Assembly (NCBI RefSeq): GCF_003122385.1
Contig: NZ_CP029255.1
Coordinates: forward strand, 4,278,001-4,342,000
Reading direction: 5' to 3'
Length of the DNA: 64,000 bases
Source of the DNA: Flavobacterium crocinum
GTDB taxonomy: Bacteria > Bacteroidota > Bacteroidia > Flavobacteriales > Flavobacteriaceae
The translations under genes were made by a program, and so were the position numbers. The first letter of the stretch is position 1; every line of letters starts with the position of its first letter. Shown here in pieces: positions 19,401-27,973 of this stretch. The notes under the pieces are model-generated. The model was given only the letters and a program-made list of their open reading frames with translations. It had not been told where the DNA came from and searched no databases.

Positions 19401-22400
19401 CATTCTAAAACGTAAATAACGCAGGATAATATTATTTCCTCTTACCTTAACGTTGTAATCTTTTAAAGTAATACCTCCGCCCGGTGCTGTTTGTCCGGCA
19501 ATAGTAATATTATCGGTGATGTTTAATTCGCTTTTCAGTTCGATATTTCCAGAGACTTTGAAAACCACAATTCTCGGCCCAGCCTGATTAATGGCTTCAC
19601 GAAGCGAACCTGCTCCGGAATCGTTCAGATTCGTTACATAAATTACTTTTCCACCGCGACCTCCAGTTACGTATTTACCATAACCTTCTGCTCCCGGAAA
19701 TGCAGGAATAGTTTCACTTCCTCCGCCTGTCGCTTCTTTCTTAACTTCGATTTTTCCTTCTCCTGTAAAAAATTCCGGATTCGTTGTTTTGTCGTAAGTT
19801 CCTTCTTTAAATTCTACTCCGTTAACAGTTAATTTTTGTACATTTAAAACAGTATTTAAAGATGCTTTTCCGTTTTCTGTAATAATCAGATTTAAATTGG
19901 AACCAGCCGCTCGTTCATGGCTGAAAACAATATAATTGTCCTGACCAACTTTTATCGTTCCCGAACCAAAAGCATTTGCCGAAGCTCCTTCAATTACAGT
20001 TGGATAATTTAGGGCTGGGAATTTGGTGCTTTTTTGCGTCACGTCCCAAGTTCCGATAAACTCGCTGTTATCTCCTTTCAACAATAAAGTTCCTGTATTC
20101 GCATTCACTCCCTGACCTGTATTTAAAGGAGAAACAATTCCATTTCCTGAAACTGGTCCGCTTAAAGTCAATATGGTTTGATTAGCAATGCCTGAGATCA
20201 TTTCGAATTTTACATTACCGGAAACAATCATTGGTGCTTCTAAAGTCATTCCTGCACCGCTTGTATTATAATAAACTCTTGTACCGTCTTTGAAAGTTAG
20301 ATTTCCTGTCGATTTATGAGCGCCTCTTAATCGAAGTGTCCCTGCACCTGAAAAAGTCATATCGGCTGGAAAAACGGTTGCAGTTGTTTCTATTTCTTTA
20401 GTACAAGAAACAGTTTTACCTGCAGCAGGCATTTCGGCAGGACTAAAGTTGGCTGCATTATCCCAGTTTTTATTTACAGCTGCTGTAAAATCATAATCGA
20501 AACTGCCTGGAGGAATCACTTCGTCTGGTTTATTATTCCCCGCTGTTCCCCAGTAAGCATATACCGTTTGATTTCCTGTCGCTGTCGCTGCAATTTCTTT
20601 AAGTGTGTTTGGAACTGTAGCAGAAGCTGACCATCCGTAGAAAGTGTAACCATTTAAAGTCGGTACAGGTAAAGTTAAGGCTGTTCCCTCTGTATATTCG
20701 ACAGGAGTTAGTCCGGCTATAGCTTTTCCATCAATCGAATTTAAATAAGAAATAGGAGATTTTACTACTCCACCGTTAATTGTCATGCTGATGCTACTGA
20801 TTTCGCTCAATCCTCCATATTCATTTGCTGCCTGAATGGTGTAAGTATAAGTTCCCGCTTTTGTGTCCGTATCTGCATAAAGGGCATCTGTTGTAATAGC
20901 TAAGATTTTACCCTCTTTACTGATTACATAACACATCGCATATTTATTTTCATCCCATTTTAAAGTATTCTTGTCAGATACTAAAAGATTAGAAGGTTTT
21001 GTAACTTGTTCCACTATCGTGCGCGGATCCCATTTATCAGTTCCGCTTAATACATTTTCTATAGTATATTCGTCAGCCTGAGCTTTTGTCAAAACTGGAT
21101 TGTAATTTCCTGTTTTTGAAACGCCATCAACAGTAAAGGTATTGGTTCTGTTATCGGTGTTAACAGCAATTCCGTTTCCGTTTACGCTGTTGTATTCTGC
21201 GAAAAGTGCCGGATACGTTCCCATATTTGCCCAACCTAATACATTTGGTTCGTTGATCATTTTAGTATTTAGGTAAACCGCTCTAGGTGCATTCTGCCAC
21301 GGACGGCCTAAATAATAACTTGTAGCTGCAGTGATTGTATTGTTATTAAAAATATAACCGTATTGCGTTGCAGCGTCATGATTTGGTGCTACGATATAAC
21401 CAGAAGCCACTGAAACCAGTTTACATTCTTCAAACCAATGTGTTCCGCCTCCGCAGATAAAATCCACATCACCTTCAATGGTTGATTTATAATAGAAACT
21501 TCTTTTTCCGCCTGTAACTTGCGTGTCTTGTTTACTTCTTAAACGAACTCCGTTATACACATTTCGATCTCCTGCCGGATTAAGAGCTGGTCTTTGGCCT
21601 GATGTTGTAATTCCGTCTTTATGCTCGATTGTTACATTTTCCATGTATAAATCATTGGCTTCAATAGAAAGAACCGCATTTTTGATTCCCCAGCCCGGAT
21701 TTCCCTGCAGAATTACTTTATCTTTTGATTGTGCCACTAAGGAAACGTTATTTTTTCCTGTTGGAAGTTTCAATACAATATCCTGCGGATTTGTTCCGTC
21801 TCCACCTAAATTATAAGTTCCGTTTGTAATCAGAACTAGAAATCTTGAAGCAGAATTATTTGGTGCCAGATTAAATGCCTCTGCTATAGTTTTGACATAT
21901 TTTTTTGAAGCAATTTGTTCATCCGTAGCATTGGCATCAACAATTAAATCAAAATTACGTTTAACAGGAACCGGTTTTTCCATTGTTTTAAAGGAAAGAG
22001 TCAATGCAGGCCCGTTGTTTCCTGAAAGATCTTTTACAAATCCTGCCGGAATGGTAAACGTATATTGTTTATTATATTCTAATCCGAAATAGCTAAACTT
22101 TACCGTTTTATTGATAAACTCCGCATTTAGATTTTTTCCGTTTAAAACGGCTTGTCCTGTACCAAATTGAACTTGTTCATTATAATTCAAAATGATGTTT
22201 CCATTTGCCCCAACTGAACTTGCTAATTCTGCAGGCAATGAAGATTCTAAAACAGGTGCATTCGTATCAACCACCAAAACCTCATCGGCTTTAATCATCA
22301 AGTTGGAAATAATCGTTGCAGTTACATCAACAGCAGATCCATGTTTTGGTCCGTTACTATTTGGAAACCATCTTAAATAGATCTTTTCTTTTCCTTCTGC

Positions 22401-23732
22401 TTCAGCTGGAAGAGTTCCTCCGATAGATGTAATTGTATTAGTATTTATGGTTGTTAAAGCTGAAACATTCACAAAGTTTACGCCGTCTAATGAATATTGA
22501 AAAGTCCATTCGTCAGCACCATAATAATACCCCAGTAATCCCGATGCCACATTTATGTTTTTATAACCCACTGTAGAAAGTGTAGTCATAAAATAATAGA
22601 AATTCCCTCTTTCGGTATTCCAGACACAAAAACCGTTTTTCCCGCCTCGGTTCTGAAGTCTTACGTTTGGAGCCAATACATTATCGGCAACATTATACGC
22701 CATTAACTGCGGGCGGTTTTCTATTTTAGAATATAATTCCGCTACACGTGGATTCGCATACTGATCGGTTTTGAAAGTCCATCCCGCAATAAAAGTCTGA
22801 TTCGCATAAGTTCCTGTAACCGTTTGGTTCTGATTCATAACTACAGAAGTATTTAACGACGTAGAACCATCAGACCAATTGCTGAATTTCACAATGTCAT
22901 TTTCTACAGCTGTAACCGTAACATTCGTGCCTTTTTCATAAACAGAAAATGCACCGTCTTTTCCCGCAGGAGAAATGGTATAATCTCCCAAGCCAAATGC
23001 TCCATTCACATTTACGGTCAATGAATACGTTTCTAATGTTTCATATTGTGCAATTAAAGTGGCATCTGCCTCAATAGTATAAGTTAATGGGTTTGCAGTC
23101 GAAACCACAACTCCTTTATCATCTACCCATTGTTTGAAGTTATAACCAAAATTTTTGTTTGCTGTTAGCTTAATTTCAGTTCCTTTTACGAAAGTAGTTC
23201 CGGCAGGATTCAGCGTAATCGTTCCTGCTGATGACGGACTAACACTAGTGGTCAGTTTATGCGTTACAGCATTTGGATTATCTGTTACTTTTTCGAAATA
23301 ATCAAGGTTGAATAAATATCCGGTATTGGTTGGATGTTTAAAAAGAAATACCAAATCATAAGTTCCTGTTGTGGGCTGAATTGCCACAGAAAACTTCTTA
23401 TAATCTGTAAAACTTGTACTTCCTGAAACAGTTGCCGTTCCAATTAAAGTTCCTGTATCTGAACCTAATCTCAATTCGATAGTTCCACCTGTTGCTCCCG
23501 CGGCGGCGATATCAAAACGGGTTAAAAATTCAGTAAAATTGACCGCATTAAATTTAATCCAGGTATTGTTTTTAATGTAACCTACGTTTCCGCCTCCCGA
23601 AAGAGAAGCATTGGTTTCGGCTCGTGCTCCGGAAGCCTGATTGAATTTTTCGGCTTCAATTCTCTCAATGGTCTGAGAGTACCCCATTACTGTAAACAGT
23701 ATGAGGAATAGATGAATAAATTGTTTTTTCAT
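16446..23732 (-). CDS. Giant T9SS-exported multidomain pectinase (CBM - CE8 - PL1 - beta-helix - sorting domain)
   Basis: This 2,428-residue protein has, in order: a signal peptide (1-20); a CBM6/35-like sandwich (about 21-152); two bacterial-repeat modules (about 156-310); Ig-like regions; a CE8 pectinesterase (about 590-905) with SKQDTQ, GDVDFICGGG and LGRPWQ; a fibronectin-like linker; an InlB-type repeat (about 992-1067); a strand-rich region (about 1084-1331); a PL1-type pectate lyase (about 1340-1785) with FPGAEGYGKYVTGGRGG, VDHCSMSWSTDE and a Ca-binding DTDGDGMPDKWE; a second beta-helix (about 1790-2112); three more InlB-type repeats (to about 2353); and a C-terminal T9SS sorting domain. 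CE8 would remove methyl esters so that PL1 can cleave polygalacturonate by beta-elimination. It probably acts at the cell surface or is released. It is encoded downstream of, but apart from, the SusCD operon. Confidence 0.9.
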   Translation of the reverse strand: MKKQFIHLFLILFTVMGYSQTIERIEAEKFNQASGARAETNASLSGGGNVGYIKNNTWIKFNAVNFTEFLTRFDIAAAGATGGTIELRLGSDTGTLIGTATVSGSTSFTDYKKFSVAIQPTTGTYDLVFLFKHPTNTGYLFNLDYFEKVTDNPNAVTHKLTTSVSPSSAGTITLNPAGTTFVKGTEIKLTANKNFGYNFKQWVDDKGVVVSTANPLTYTIEADATLIAQYETLETYSLTVNVNGAFGLGDYTISPAGKDGAFSVYEKGTNVTVTAVENDIVKFSNWSDGSTSLNTSVVMNQNQTVTGTYANQTFIAGWTFKTDQYANPRVAELYSKIENRPQLMAYNVADNVLAPNVRLQNRGGKNGFCVWNTERGNFYYFMTTLSTVGYKNINVASGLLGYYYGADEWTFQYSLDGVNFVNVSALTTINTNTITSIGGTLPAEAEGKEKIYLRWFPNSNGPKHGSAVDVTATIISNLMIKADEVLVVDTNAPVLESSLPAELASSVGANGNIILNYNEQVQFGTGQAVLNGKNLNAEFINKTVKFSYFGLEYNKQYTFTIPAGFVKDLSGNNGPALTLSFKTMEKPVPVKRNFDLIVDANATDEQIASKKYVKTIAEAFNLAPNNSASRFLVLITNGTYNLGGDGTNPQDIVLKLPTGKNNVSLVAQSKDKVILQGNPGWGIKNAVLSIEANDLYMENVTIEHKDGITTSGQRPALNPAGDRNVYNGVRLRSKQDTQVTGGKRSFYYKSTIEGDVDFICGGGTHWFEECKLVSVASGYIVAPNHDAATQYGYIFNNNTITAATSYYLGRPWQNAPRAVYLNTKMINEPNVLGWANMGTYPALFAEYNSVNGNGIAVNTDNRTNTFTVDGVSKTGNYNPVLTKAQADEYTIENVLSGTDKWDPRTIVEQVTKPSNLLVSDKNTLKWDENKYAMCYVISKEGKILAITTDALYADTDTKAGTYTYTIQAANEYGGLSEISSISMTINGGVVKSPISYLNSIDGKAIAGLTPVEYTEGTALTLPVPTLNGYTFYGWSASATVPNTLKEIAATATGNQTVYAYWGTAGNNKPDEVIPPGSFDYDFTAAVNKNWDNAANFSPAEMPAAGKTVSCTKEIETTATVFPADMTFSGAGTLRLRGAHKSTGNLTFKDGTRVYYNTSGAGMTLEAPMIVSGNVKFEMISGIANQTILTLSGPVSGNGIVSPLNTGQGVNANTGTLLLKGDNSEFIGTWDVTQKSTKFPALNYPTVIEGASANAFGSGTIKVGQDNYIVFSHERAAGSNLNLIITENGKASLNTVLNVQKLTVNGVEFKEGTYDKTTNPEFFTGEGKIEVKKEATGGGSETIPAFPGAEGYGKYVTGGRGGKVIYVTNLNDSGAGSLREAINQAGPRIVVFKVSGNIELKSELNITDNITIAGQTAPGGGITLKDYNVKVRGNNIILRYLRFRMGDTHDVENDALGGRFQKNIIVDHCSMSWSTDECVSFYQNENFTLQWCIISESLRNSVHAKGAHGYGGVWGGKNASFHHNLLAHHDSRNPRLGEYANDIFAKTDLVDIRNNVIYNWGGNSCYGGDAMNVNLVNNYWKPGPGTSNSTKERILSTGRSLDTTSPLYGIWGKYFVDGNYVVGSERATQDNWTYGVYSQFHGSQLPVSDADKASIKMSTPHAPGEITTHSATKAYQLVLENAGANLFRDAVDKRAVDDTRSGTASIMNGGNGSTNGYIDTPSATGGWPVLPTGEAPLDTDGDGMPDKWETEKGLNPASAADGNLKTVDGIYTNIEVYINSLVNHITAVQNGSLDVYVNPQNFVEKYNAAEDGSKFIMASGTYTTSTALTVKNHKYTFVPDENSKPVFAGSFLSDQAEIFSGSFSFSGVDFDLTNTYSNVFQFKNGSGVSAFEIKNASIKGIKQSLFVTEGASDHPISKIVLENCIIDGTASESASFIQPDSHIVNTISVKNSTVFNYKKGNSFIMLQKKDAVNESLNVAIENNTIHNSGSQDGFVFINNQYSNTSTYTFKNNIMQDERENPKPIFMFNSNHAIGAGKAVLDNNLLVGVTSQIVKGTVTVTETNVKTINSLGLLSLSFPNPVSGDFSFSKNSPLAKASLEGGVLGDPRWLKADAKFSIINYVNSIDGKAITLSPSEFMEGAVTNLPIPKLEGYTFFGWSASVTTPGLLKTIPATATGNQTFYAFWGEGGNNKPDPKPVVKSGISYMNSIDGKAIIGLTPVEYTEGTALTLPVPTLKDYTFFGWSASATTPNSIKEIGATATGNQTFYAFWGVDGNNKKDEVIPPTFYSISYLNLPSGAVNPNKTSVQTGTTFVLEEAQATGYRFLGWYADALYGKEVTGFGTTQKENATVYGRWKKLGEFLVFPTVASGKITLRSSTELDRLAIFSMNGLLVKQVDVIGLETDISISDLASGSYFIKSLKTGETARIIVK

Positions 23733-23840
23733 TTGGTTTAAAAGTTGGTTTTAGTTAGTAAATAGTTGTCAAAAGGACTTTTATCTTCACATCCTCTTGA
23801 CGGTTTTATAAAATTTTAAATTATTAATTGTAGCTATAGT

Positions 23841-23920
23841 TTTTTCTACCATTAAGGCATTAAGAGAATTAAGCTAGCTTTGTATTAAAACTTAACTGAC
23901 TTAATTTCTTAATGGTAAAA
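23841..23920. repeat. Inverted repeat between the CE8 gene and the giant pectinase gene
   Basis: Arms TACCATTAAG (23847-23856) and CTTAATGGTA (23907-23916) are perfect complements, extended outward by T/A runs and inward by further TTAAG/CTTAA pairs. The hairpin is followed by A-runs on both strands, so it is not a standard terminator. It looks like a dispersed palindromic repeat. The rest of the 23733-23923 gap probably holds the giant gene's promoter, which I could not pin down. Confidence 0.7.
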
Positions 23921-23923
23921 AGC

Positions 23924-24910
23924 TCACTTCGGTTTCCAATCTTTAAAAATTGCTTTCATTGAATACTCCTTTTTAATTTGTTCCGATGAAAGCTGATGCG
24001 ACCAGCTTACTCTTGCTTCTGTATTAGCTCCTTTTCCTGTTGATTGGTATTCGGCATAAAAAGCGGTCTTTTCTGCTTCAGGTTTTCCCCAATTGTGCCA
24101 ACCCAAAGGTTTTATGTGTGAATCCATTTCACATTTTATAAAAACAGTTCGGGCATAATTTCTCCAAGGCCTTCCTAAGAAATAAGAAGCATCTCCTGAA
24201 TTGGTTGTTAGTTTACAGTTTAGAAATACAAAACCGCATGAATTCGATTCCGGAGTATTTGCGGCAGTGATATAAGAACCTCCTTTTTTAGCGAAGATTT
24301 CACATTGGTCAAATAGGACTGTTGAACCTCCGAAAATGAAATCGGTCGTTCCTTCGATATAACAATTTTTATAGTATTGTCTACTGTTACTTTCTCTTGG
24401 GTATAAAGTATCCTGAAAACCTAAGAACTTACAATTATCAAAAATGATTCGGTCTCCGTCTATTCGTACCGCAACGGCTTGTCCGACTGGGCCTGATGAA
24501 TTTTCAAAAGTGATGTTCTGCGCTTTAAAATCGTTTCCTGTCACAATAAAACTAGCCGATCCTGAAGTTCCAATTGTTCCTCCTGTTCCATTTGATTTTG
24601 AAGCAAAATCATCATAAGTCAGAATCACTTTTTCTTTGCTTTCTCCAATCAGAGTAATGTGATTTTTATCTAAAGGCAATTCCAGCTTTTCTTTGTAAAT
24701 GCCGTTTTTGATAAAGATTGTGGTCTCCGTTGTTTTCAAAGAGGCAACCGAATTAAATGCCTCCTGAACCGTTTTAAAATCTCCCGTTCCATTTGCATCC
24801 ACTACAATATCATATTTAGATTTCGCTTCGTCTGTTTTAATCCTATTAGAATTTCCATCTAAAGAAAAATGGACAAAGAAAACTACCGTTGTTAGAAGAT
24901 TTAGAATCAT
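23924..24910 (-). CDS. Pectinesterase (CE8)
   Basis: This 328-residue protein is a right-handed beta-helix pectin methylesterase. Family motifs are intact: GTGDFKTVQEAF (41-52), GQAVAVRIDGDR (Gln144), GFQDTLY (Gln166, Asp167 acid/base), TTDFIFGG (Asp190 nucleophile) and FLGRPWR (Arg247). It removes methyl esters from galacturonan. A hydrophobic N-terminus (MILNLLTTVVFFVHFSLDG) serves as signal peptide or anchor, suggesting periplasmic action. It is the last gene of the operon, 8 bp after the GH28 gene. Confidence 0.92.
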   Translation of the reverse strand: MILNLLTTVVFFVHFSLDGNSNRIKTDEAKSKYDIVVDANGTGDFKTVQEAFNSVASLKTTETTIFIKNGIYKEKLELPLDKNHITLIGESKEKVILTYDDFASKSNGTGGTIGTSGSASFIVTGNDFKAQNITFENSSGPVGQAVAVRIDGDRIIFDNCKFLGFQDTLYPRESNSRQYYKNCYIEGTTDFIFGGSTVLFDQCEIFAKKGGSYITAANTPESNSCGFVFLNCKLTTNSGDASYFLGRPWRNYARTVFIKCEMDSHIKPLGWHNWGKPEAEKTAFYAEYQSTGKGANTEARVSWSHQLSSEQIKKEYSMKAIFKDWKPK

Positions 24911-24918
24911 AGTTTTTT

Positions 24919-26601
24919 TTAATTAATCTTCACTTCATTTTTAACCGCTTCCAGGACTTTTACATCTTTATCCCAAATCATTTTTCTGCCTTCGCTATTT
25001 AATGTAATATCCTTTGTAGCTGTTCCGCCAACCCAGAACATTTGATTTTCTCCGGTCGATTTAAAGCCCTCAATATTTACATTCTGACTGTTCGAAAAAC
25101 TAACCGCAATTCCCGGTTTATCCAATCTTAAATCCAAACCTTTGAATTCGATTTTACTGGTATAATTCATCTGAATGCCAACATCTGAACGAATAATCAT
25201 ATTCTCGAACACAATACCTTCAACAGGCATTTCCGGAATTCCCATAATTTTCATTGCCTGAGAAGCTCCGTTTACATAAATGTTTTTGAAATACATATTT
25301 TTGAATGCAGGTGTTTCTTCAGAAACGGGCTCTTTTGCCACTGCTACTTCGCCTGTCTCTTTATCTTCTGTTAATGATTTTCCGAAATAATACAAATTGA
25401 AGTTGATGGCATCTGTTGGAATATTGTTCATTCGGATGTCTTCCATCCAGATATTCTCTACGACTCCGCCACGTCCTCGAACCGATTTAAAACGAAGTCC
25501 GCAGTCTGTTCCGTTAAACGTCAGGTTTTTGGCATAAATATTTTTAACTCCGCCCGACATTTCACTTCCAATGGTAAATCCACCGTGTGCGTGATACACA
25601 ACACAATCTGTAATGACGAACAATTCTGTTGGTTTTCCTCGGTCTCTGCCTTCTTTGTCTTTTCCTGATTTAATACAAATCGCATCGTCTCCTACGTCAA
25701 AACGGCAATTGGTTACCGATCCGATTCTACAGGATTCTAAATCCAGTCCATCGCCATTTTGAGAATACCATGGATTACGAATCGTCAAATTGCGCAAAGT
25801 AAGATGTTCACACATTAACGGATTGACATTCCAAGCAGGAGAATTCTGAAATGTAACACCGTCTAAAAGCAGTTTTTTACAATTCACAAAATTGACCATA
25901 ACGGGACGAAGCGCTTCTTTATAAGGCTCCATATTTTCTACGGTTTGTTTTTTAGGCAGTTTGTCTTTTTCTTCATTCCCCAAATAAGCTCCTTTTGACG
26001 GATACCAGATTTTACCGTCTTTGGATAAAACACCACCCGATTTTACCAGTTCATCCCATTGCCCGGCAGTCATTTTTCCAATTTTGACTGGTCGCCATTT
26101 AGCCCCATTTCCATCAAAAATACCTTCTCCGGTAATGGCAATATTTTCCAGATTAATTCCCATAATAGGCGATTCACAGCGAATGACTTTACTTCCTTCA
26201 AAATAAGATTCAATCAGTTTGTATTGTTTTAAATCACTTGTAAAAGAAACAAATGCACCATTTTGAGTATGGAGATTTACATTGCTTTTCATTTTTATCG
26301 GCCCCGTTGTCCATAAACCAGCCGGAATTAAAACAACACCTCCGCCAGATTCTGAACATTTGCTGATCGCATCGTTAATGGCTTTGGTACACAATGCTTC
26401 AGTATTTGGAACTGCGCCAAAATCGATAATATTTAAAGTGTCTTTTTTAAAAGTCGGAATCTGTATTTCAGGCATTTTGAACGGAATCTTCAAAGCGGAA
26501 CTTTTTTCAGTAACATTTGAAGCTACTTTCTTTTGACTCACACAAGACAAGGCAGTAAAAAGAAATACTGTTATCAAAAGTCTATTTTTTATTTTTATCA
26601 T
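24919..26601 (-). CDS. GH28 polygalacturonase-type lipoprotein
   Basis: This 560-residue right-handed beta-helix hydrolase carries a lipobox (TALSC, Cys20). The GH28 catalytic signatures are visible: NGDGLD (282-287), VGDDAI with Asp305/Asp306, HAHGGFTIGSE with His339, and LRFKS with Arg370 and Lys372. It would hydrolyse galacturonan or related pectic backbones. An insertion near 170-230 relative to fungal enzymes is common in bacterial exo-acting members, so exo-polygalacturonase or a rhamnogalacturonan-specific activity is possible. It sits between GH105 and CE8 genes with short spacers of 24 and 8 bp. Confidence 0.9.
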   Translation of the reverse strand: MIKIKNRLLITVFLFTALSCVSQKKVASNVTEKSSALKIPFKMPEIQIPTFKKDTLNIIDFGAVPNTEALCTKAINDAISKCSESGGGVVLIPAGLWTTGPIKMKSNVNLHTQNGAFVSFTSDLKQYKLIESYFEGSKVIRCESPIMGINLENIAITGEGIFDGNGAKWRPVKIGKMTAGQWDELVKSGGVLSKDGKIWYPSKGAYLGNEEKDKLPKKQTVENMEPYKEALRPVMVNFVNCKKLLLDGVTFQNSPAWNVNPLMCEHLTLRNLTIRNPWYSQNGDGLDLESCRIGSVTNCRFDVGDDAICIKSGKDKEGRDRGKPTELFVITDCVVYHAHGGFTIGSEMSGGVKNIYAKNLTFNGTDCGLRFKSVRGRGGVVENIWMEDIRMNNIPTDAINFNLYYFGKSLTEDKETGEVAVAKEPVSEETPAFKNMYFKNIYVNGASQAMKIMGIPEMPVEGIVFENMIIRSDVGIQMNYTSKIEFKGLDLRLDKPGIAVSFSNSQNVNIEGFKSTGENQMFWVGGTATKDITLNSEGRKMIWDKDVKVLEAVKNEVKIN

Positions 26602-26625
26602 AACTAATTGTTGTTTTGGGAAACA

Positions 26626-27828
26626 TTATTTTTTGTCTAAAACTTTTTGCAATTCGATACCTGCCATAATGAAAGGTCCAACAGCTTTTGCATCGTCATC
26701 TCTGATAGGTTCCGAAATATAATATTCAAATGAGCCATCTCGGTCTTTGGGATTTTTCCCTCCTAATCCGGCTACGGCACAGCATTTTGTTATAGAAACA
26801 GTTCCGTCCAGGTTTTCTTTGATGAACTCTTTCTGAATTCCGTTAAAACCAATTCTAGCCGACTTCAGAAATTTTTCTCCTACATACCCTTTGTTATATG
26901 CTTTCGCGAAAGCATACACAAACATGGCTGAACAAGTTGATTCCAGATAATTTCCTTTTCGTTCCGGCTGATCCATAACCTGCCACCAAACTCCTATTTT
27001 TTTATCCTGAGCTTTTAGAACAGCTCCATAAACTTTTTGAAGAATTTTTATTAAATCTTTCCGTTTTGGATGATTCTCAGGGACAAAATCCAAAATATCA
27101 ACCAATGCCATACAGTACCAGCCTTGCGCACGCCCCCAAACATGCGAGGAAGTTCCTGTTTTTTTATTCGCCCAAAACTGAACTTTTTTTTCATCGTAAC
27201 CATGAAAGTTTAAACCTGTTTTAGGTTCATAAGTATGTTTCTGAATTAACTCTGCCTGTAAAATAGCGTCATCAATCGCCTTCGGATCATTAAAAACTAA
27301 TCCGTATTGCGCTGAAAAAGGATCAGCCATATAAACACCGTCAAGCCACATCTGCCACGGGTAACTTTTCTTATGCCAATAACCGCCGTCTGAATTTCTT
27401 GGGTGTCTTTCCAATTGTTTATGAAGCATATCCAGTGCTGTTTTATAGCGCTCATCTTTGGTTTTAGTATAAATCTCAAAAAGTATTTTTCCTGAATTGA
27501 TTAAATCCAAACTGTATTTCTCGAGTTCGTAACCTCCACCTATTTTTCCGTCTTTATCAATAAGCTGTTCGGCATACGAAATTCCGTAATCCCAATATTT
27601 TTGTTCTTTCGTATAATCAAATAATTGCTGATTCGCCAATGTTACCAGACCATTCGTATAATTCCATTTAGGGAATTTCACGCCATCCAGATAAACCGGA
27701 TTTGGAATACGCTTTTGATCGGAATAGGCCATTTTCTTAGCCCATTCAATTGGTGTTATTGGTGATTGTCCAAATGAAACCAAATGAACGAACAAAGCGA
27801 GAAAACAATATTTTATTTTATATATCAT
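26626..27828 (-). CDS. GH105 unsaturated rhamnogalacturonyl/galacturonyl hydrolase
   Basis: This 400-residue protein has a signal peptide (1-20, SFGQ) and an (alpha/alpha)6 barrel. WLDGVYMADP holds the expected catalytic Asp163, and GRAQGWYCMAL and KCCAVAGLGG are typical GH105 segments. The enzyme hydrates and removes the unsaturated uronic acid from oligosaccharides made by pectate or rhamnogalacturonan lyases, so it processes the products of the PL1 module in the giant enzyme. It begins about 65 bp after a terminator-like hairpin inside the operon. Confidence 0.9.
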   Translation of the reverse strand: MIYKIKYCFLALFVHLVSFGQSPITPIEWAKKMAYSDQKRIPNPVYLDGVKFPKWNYTNGLVTLANQQLFDYTKEQKYWDYGISYAEQLIDKDGKIGGGYELEKYSLDLINSGKILFEIYTKTKDERYKTALDMLHKQLERHPRNSDGGYWHKKSYPWQMWLDGVYMADPFSAQYGLVFNDPKAIDDAILQAELIQKHTYEPKTGLNFHGYDEKKVQFWANKKTGTSSHVWGRAQGWYCMALVDILDFVPENHPKRKDLIKILQKVYGAVLKAQDKKIGVWWQVMDQPERKGNYLESTCSAMFVYAFAKAYNKGYVGEKFLKSARIGFNGIQKEFIKENLDGTVSITKCCAVAGLGGKNPKDRDGSFEYYISEPIRDDDAKAVGPFIMAGIELQKVLDKK

Positions 27829-27892
27829 AATTCTTTAATTTTCTTCTACTCTAAACCAATCATAATCGGCATAATCGCTTTTGTTACTGAGG

Positions 27893-27949
27893 CAAAAAAT
27901 CAGTACATAGAAGTATCCTCAACCACAAGGATACTTCCTGAGTACTGAA
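27893..27949 (-). terminator. Intra-operon terminator-like hairpin
   Basis: AAGTATCCT (27911-27919) pairs with AGGATACTT (27928-27936), and the outer TCAGTAC (27900-27906) pairs with GTACTGA (27942-27948). On the minus strand the stem is followed directly by TTTTTT. It lies between the beta-helix lipoprotein gene and the GH105 gene, so it probably reduces transcription of GH105, GH28 and CE8 relative to SusCD. I saw no clear new promoter between it and the GH105 start. Confidence 0.75.
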
Positions 27950-27973
27950 ACCACTTAACTTAATTAACAAAAT

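Noticed and set aside
23841-23920. Terminator of the SusCD operon
   Set aside because: The stem is strong, but an A-run rather than a T-run follows it on the transcribed strand, so it is listed as a repeat.
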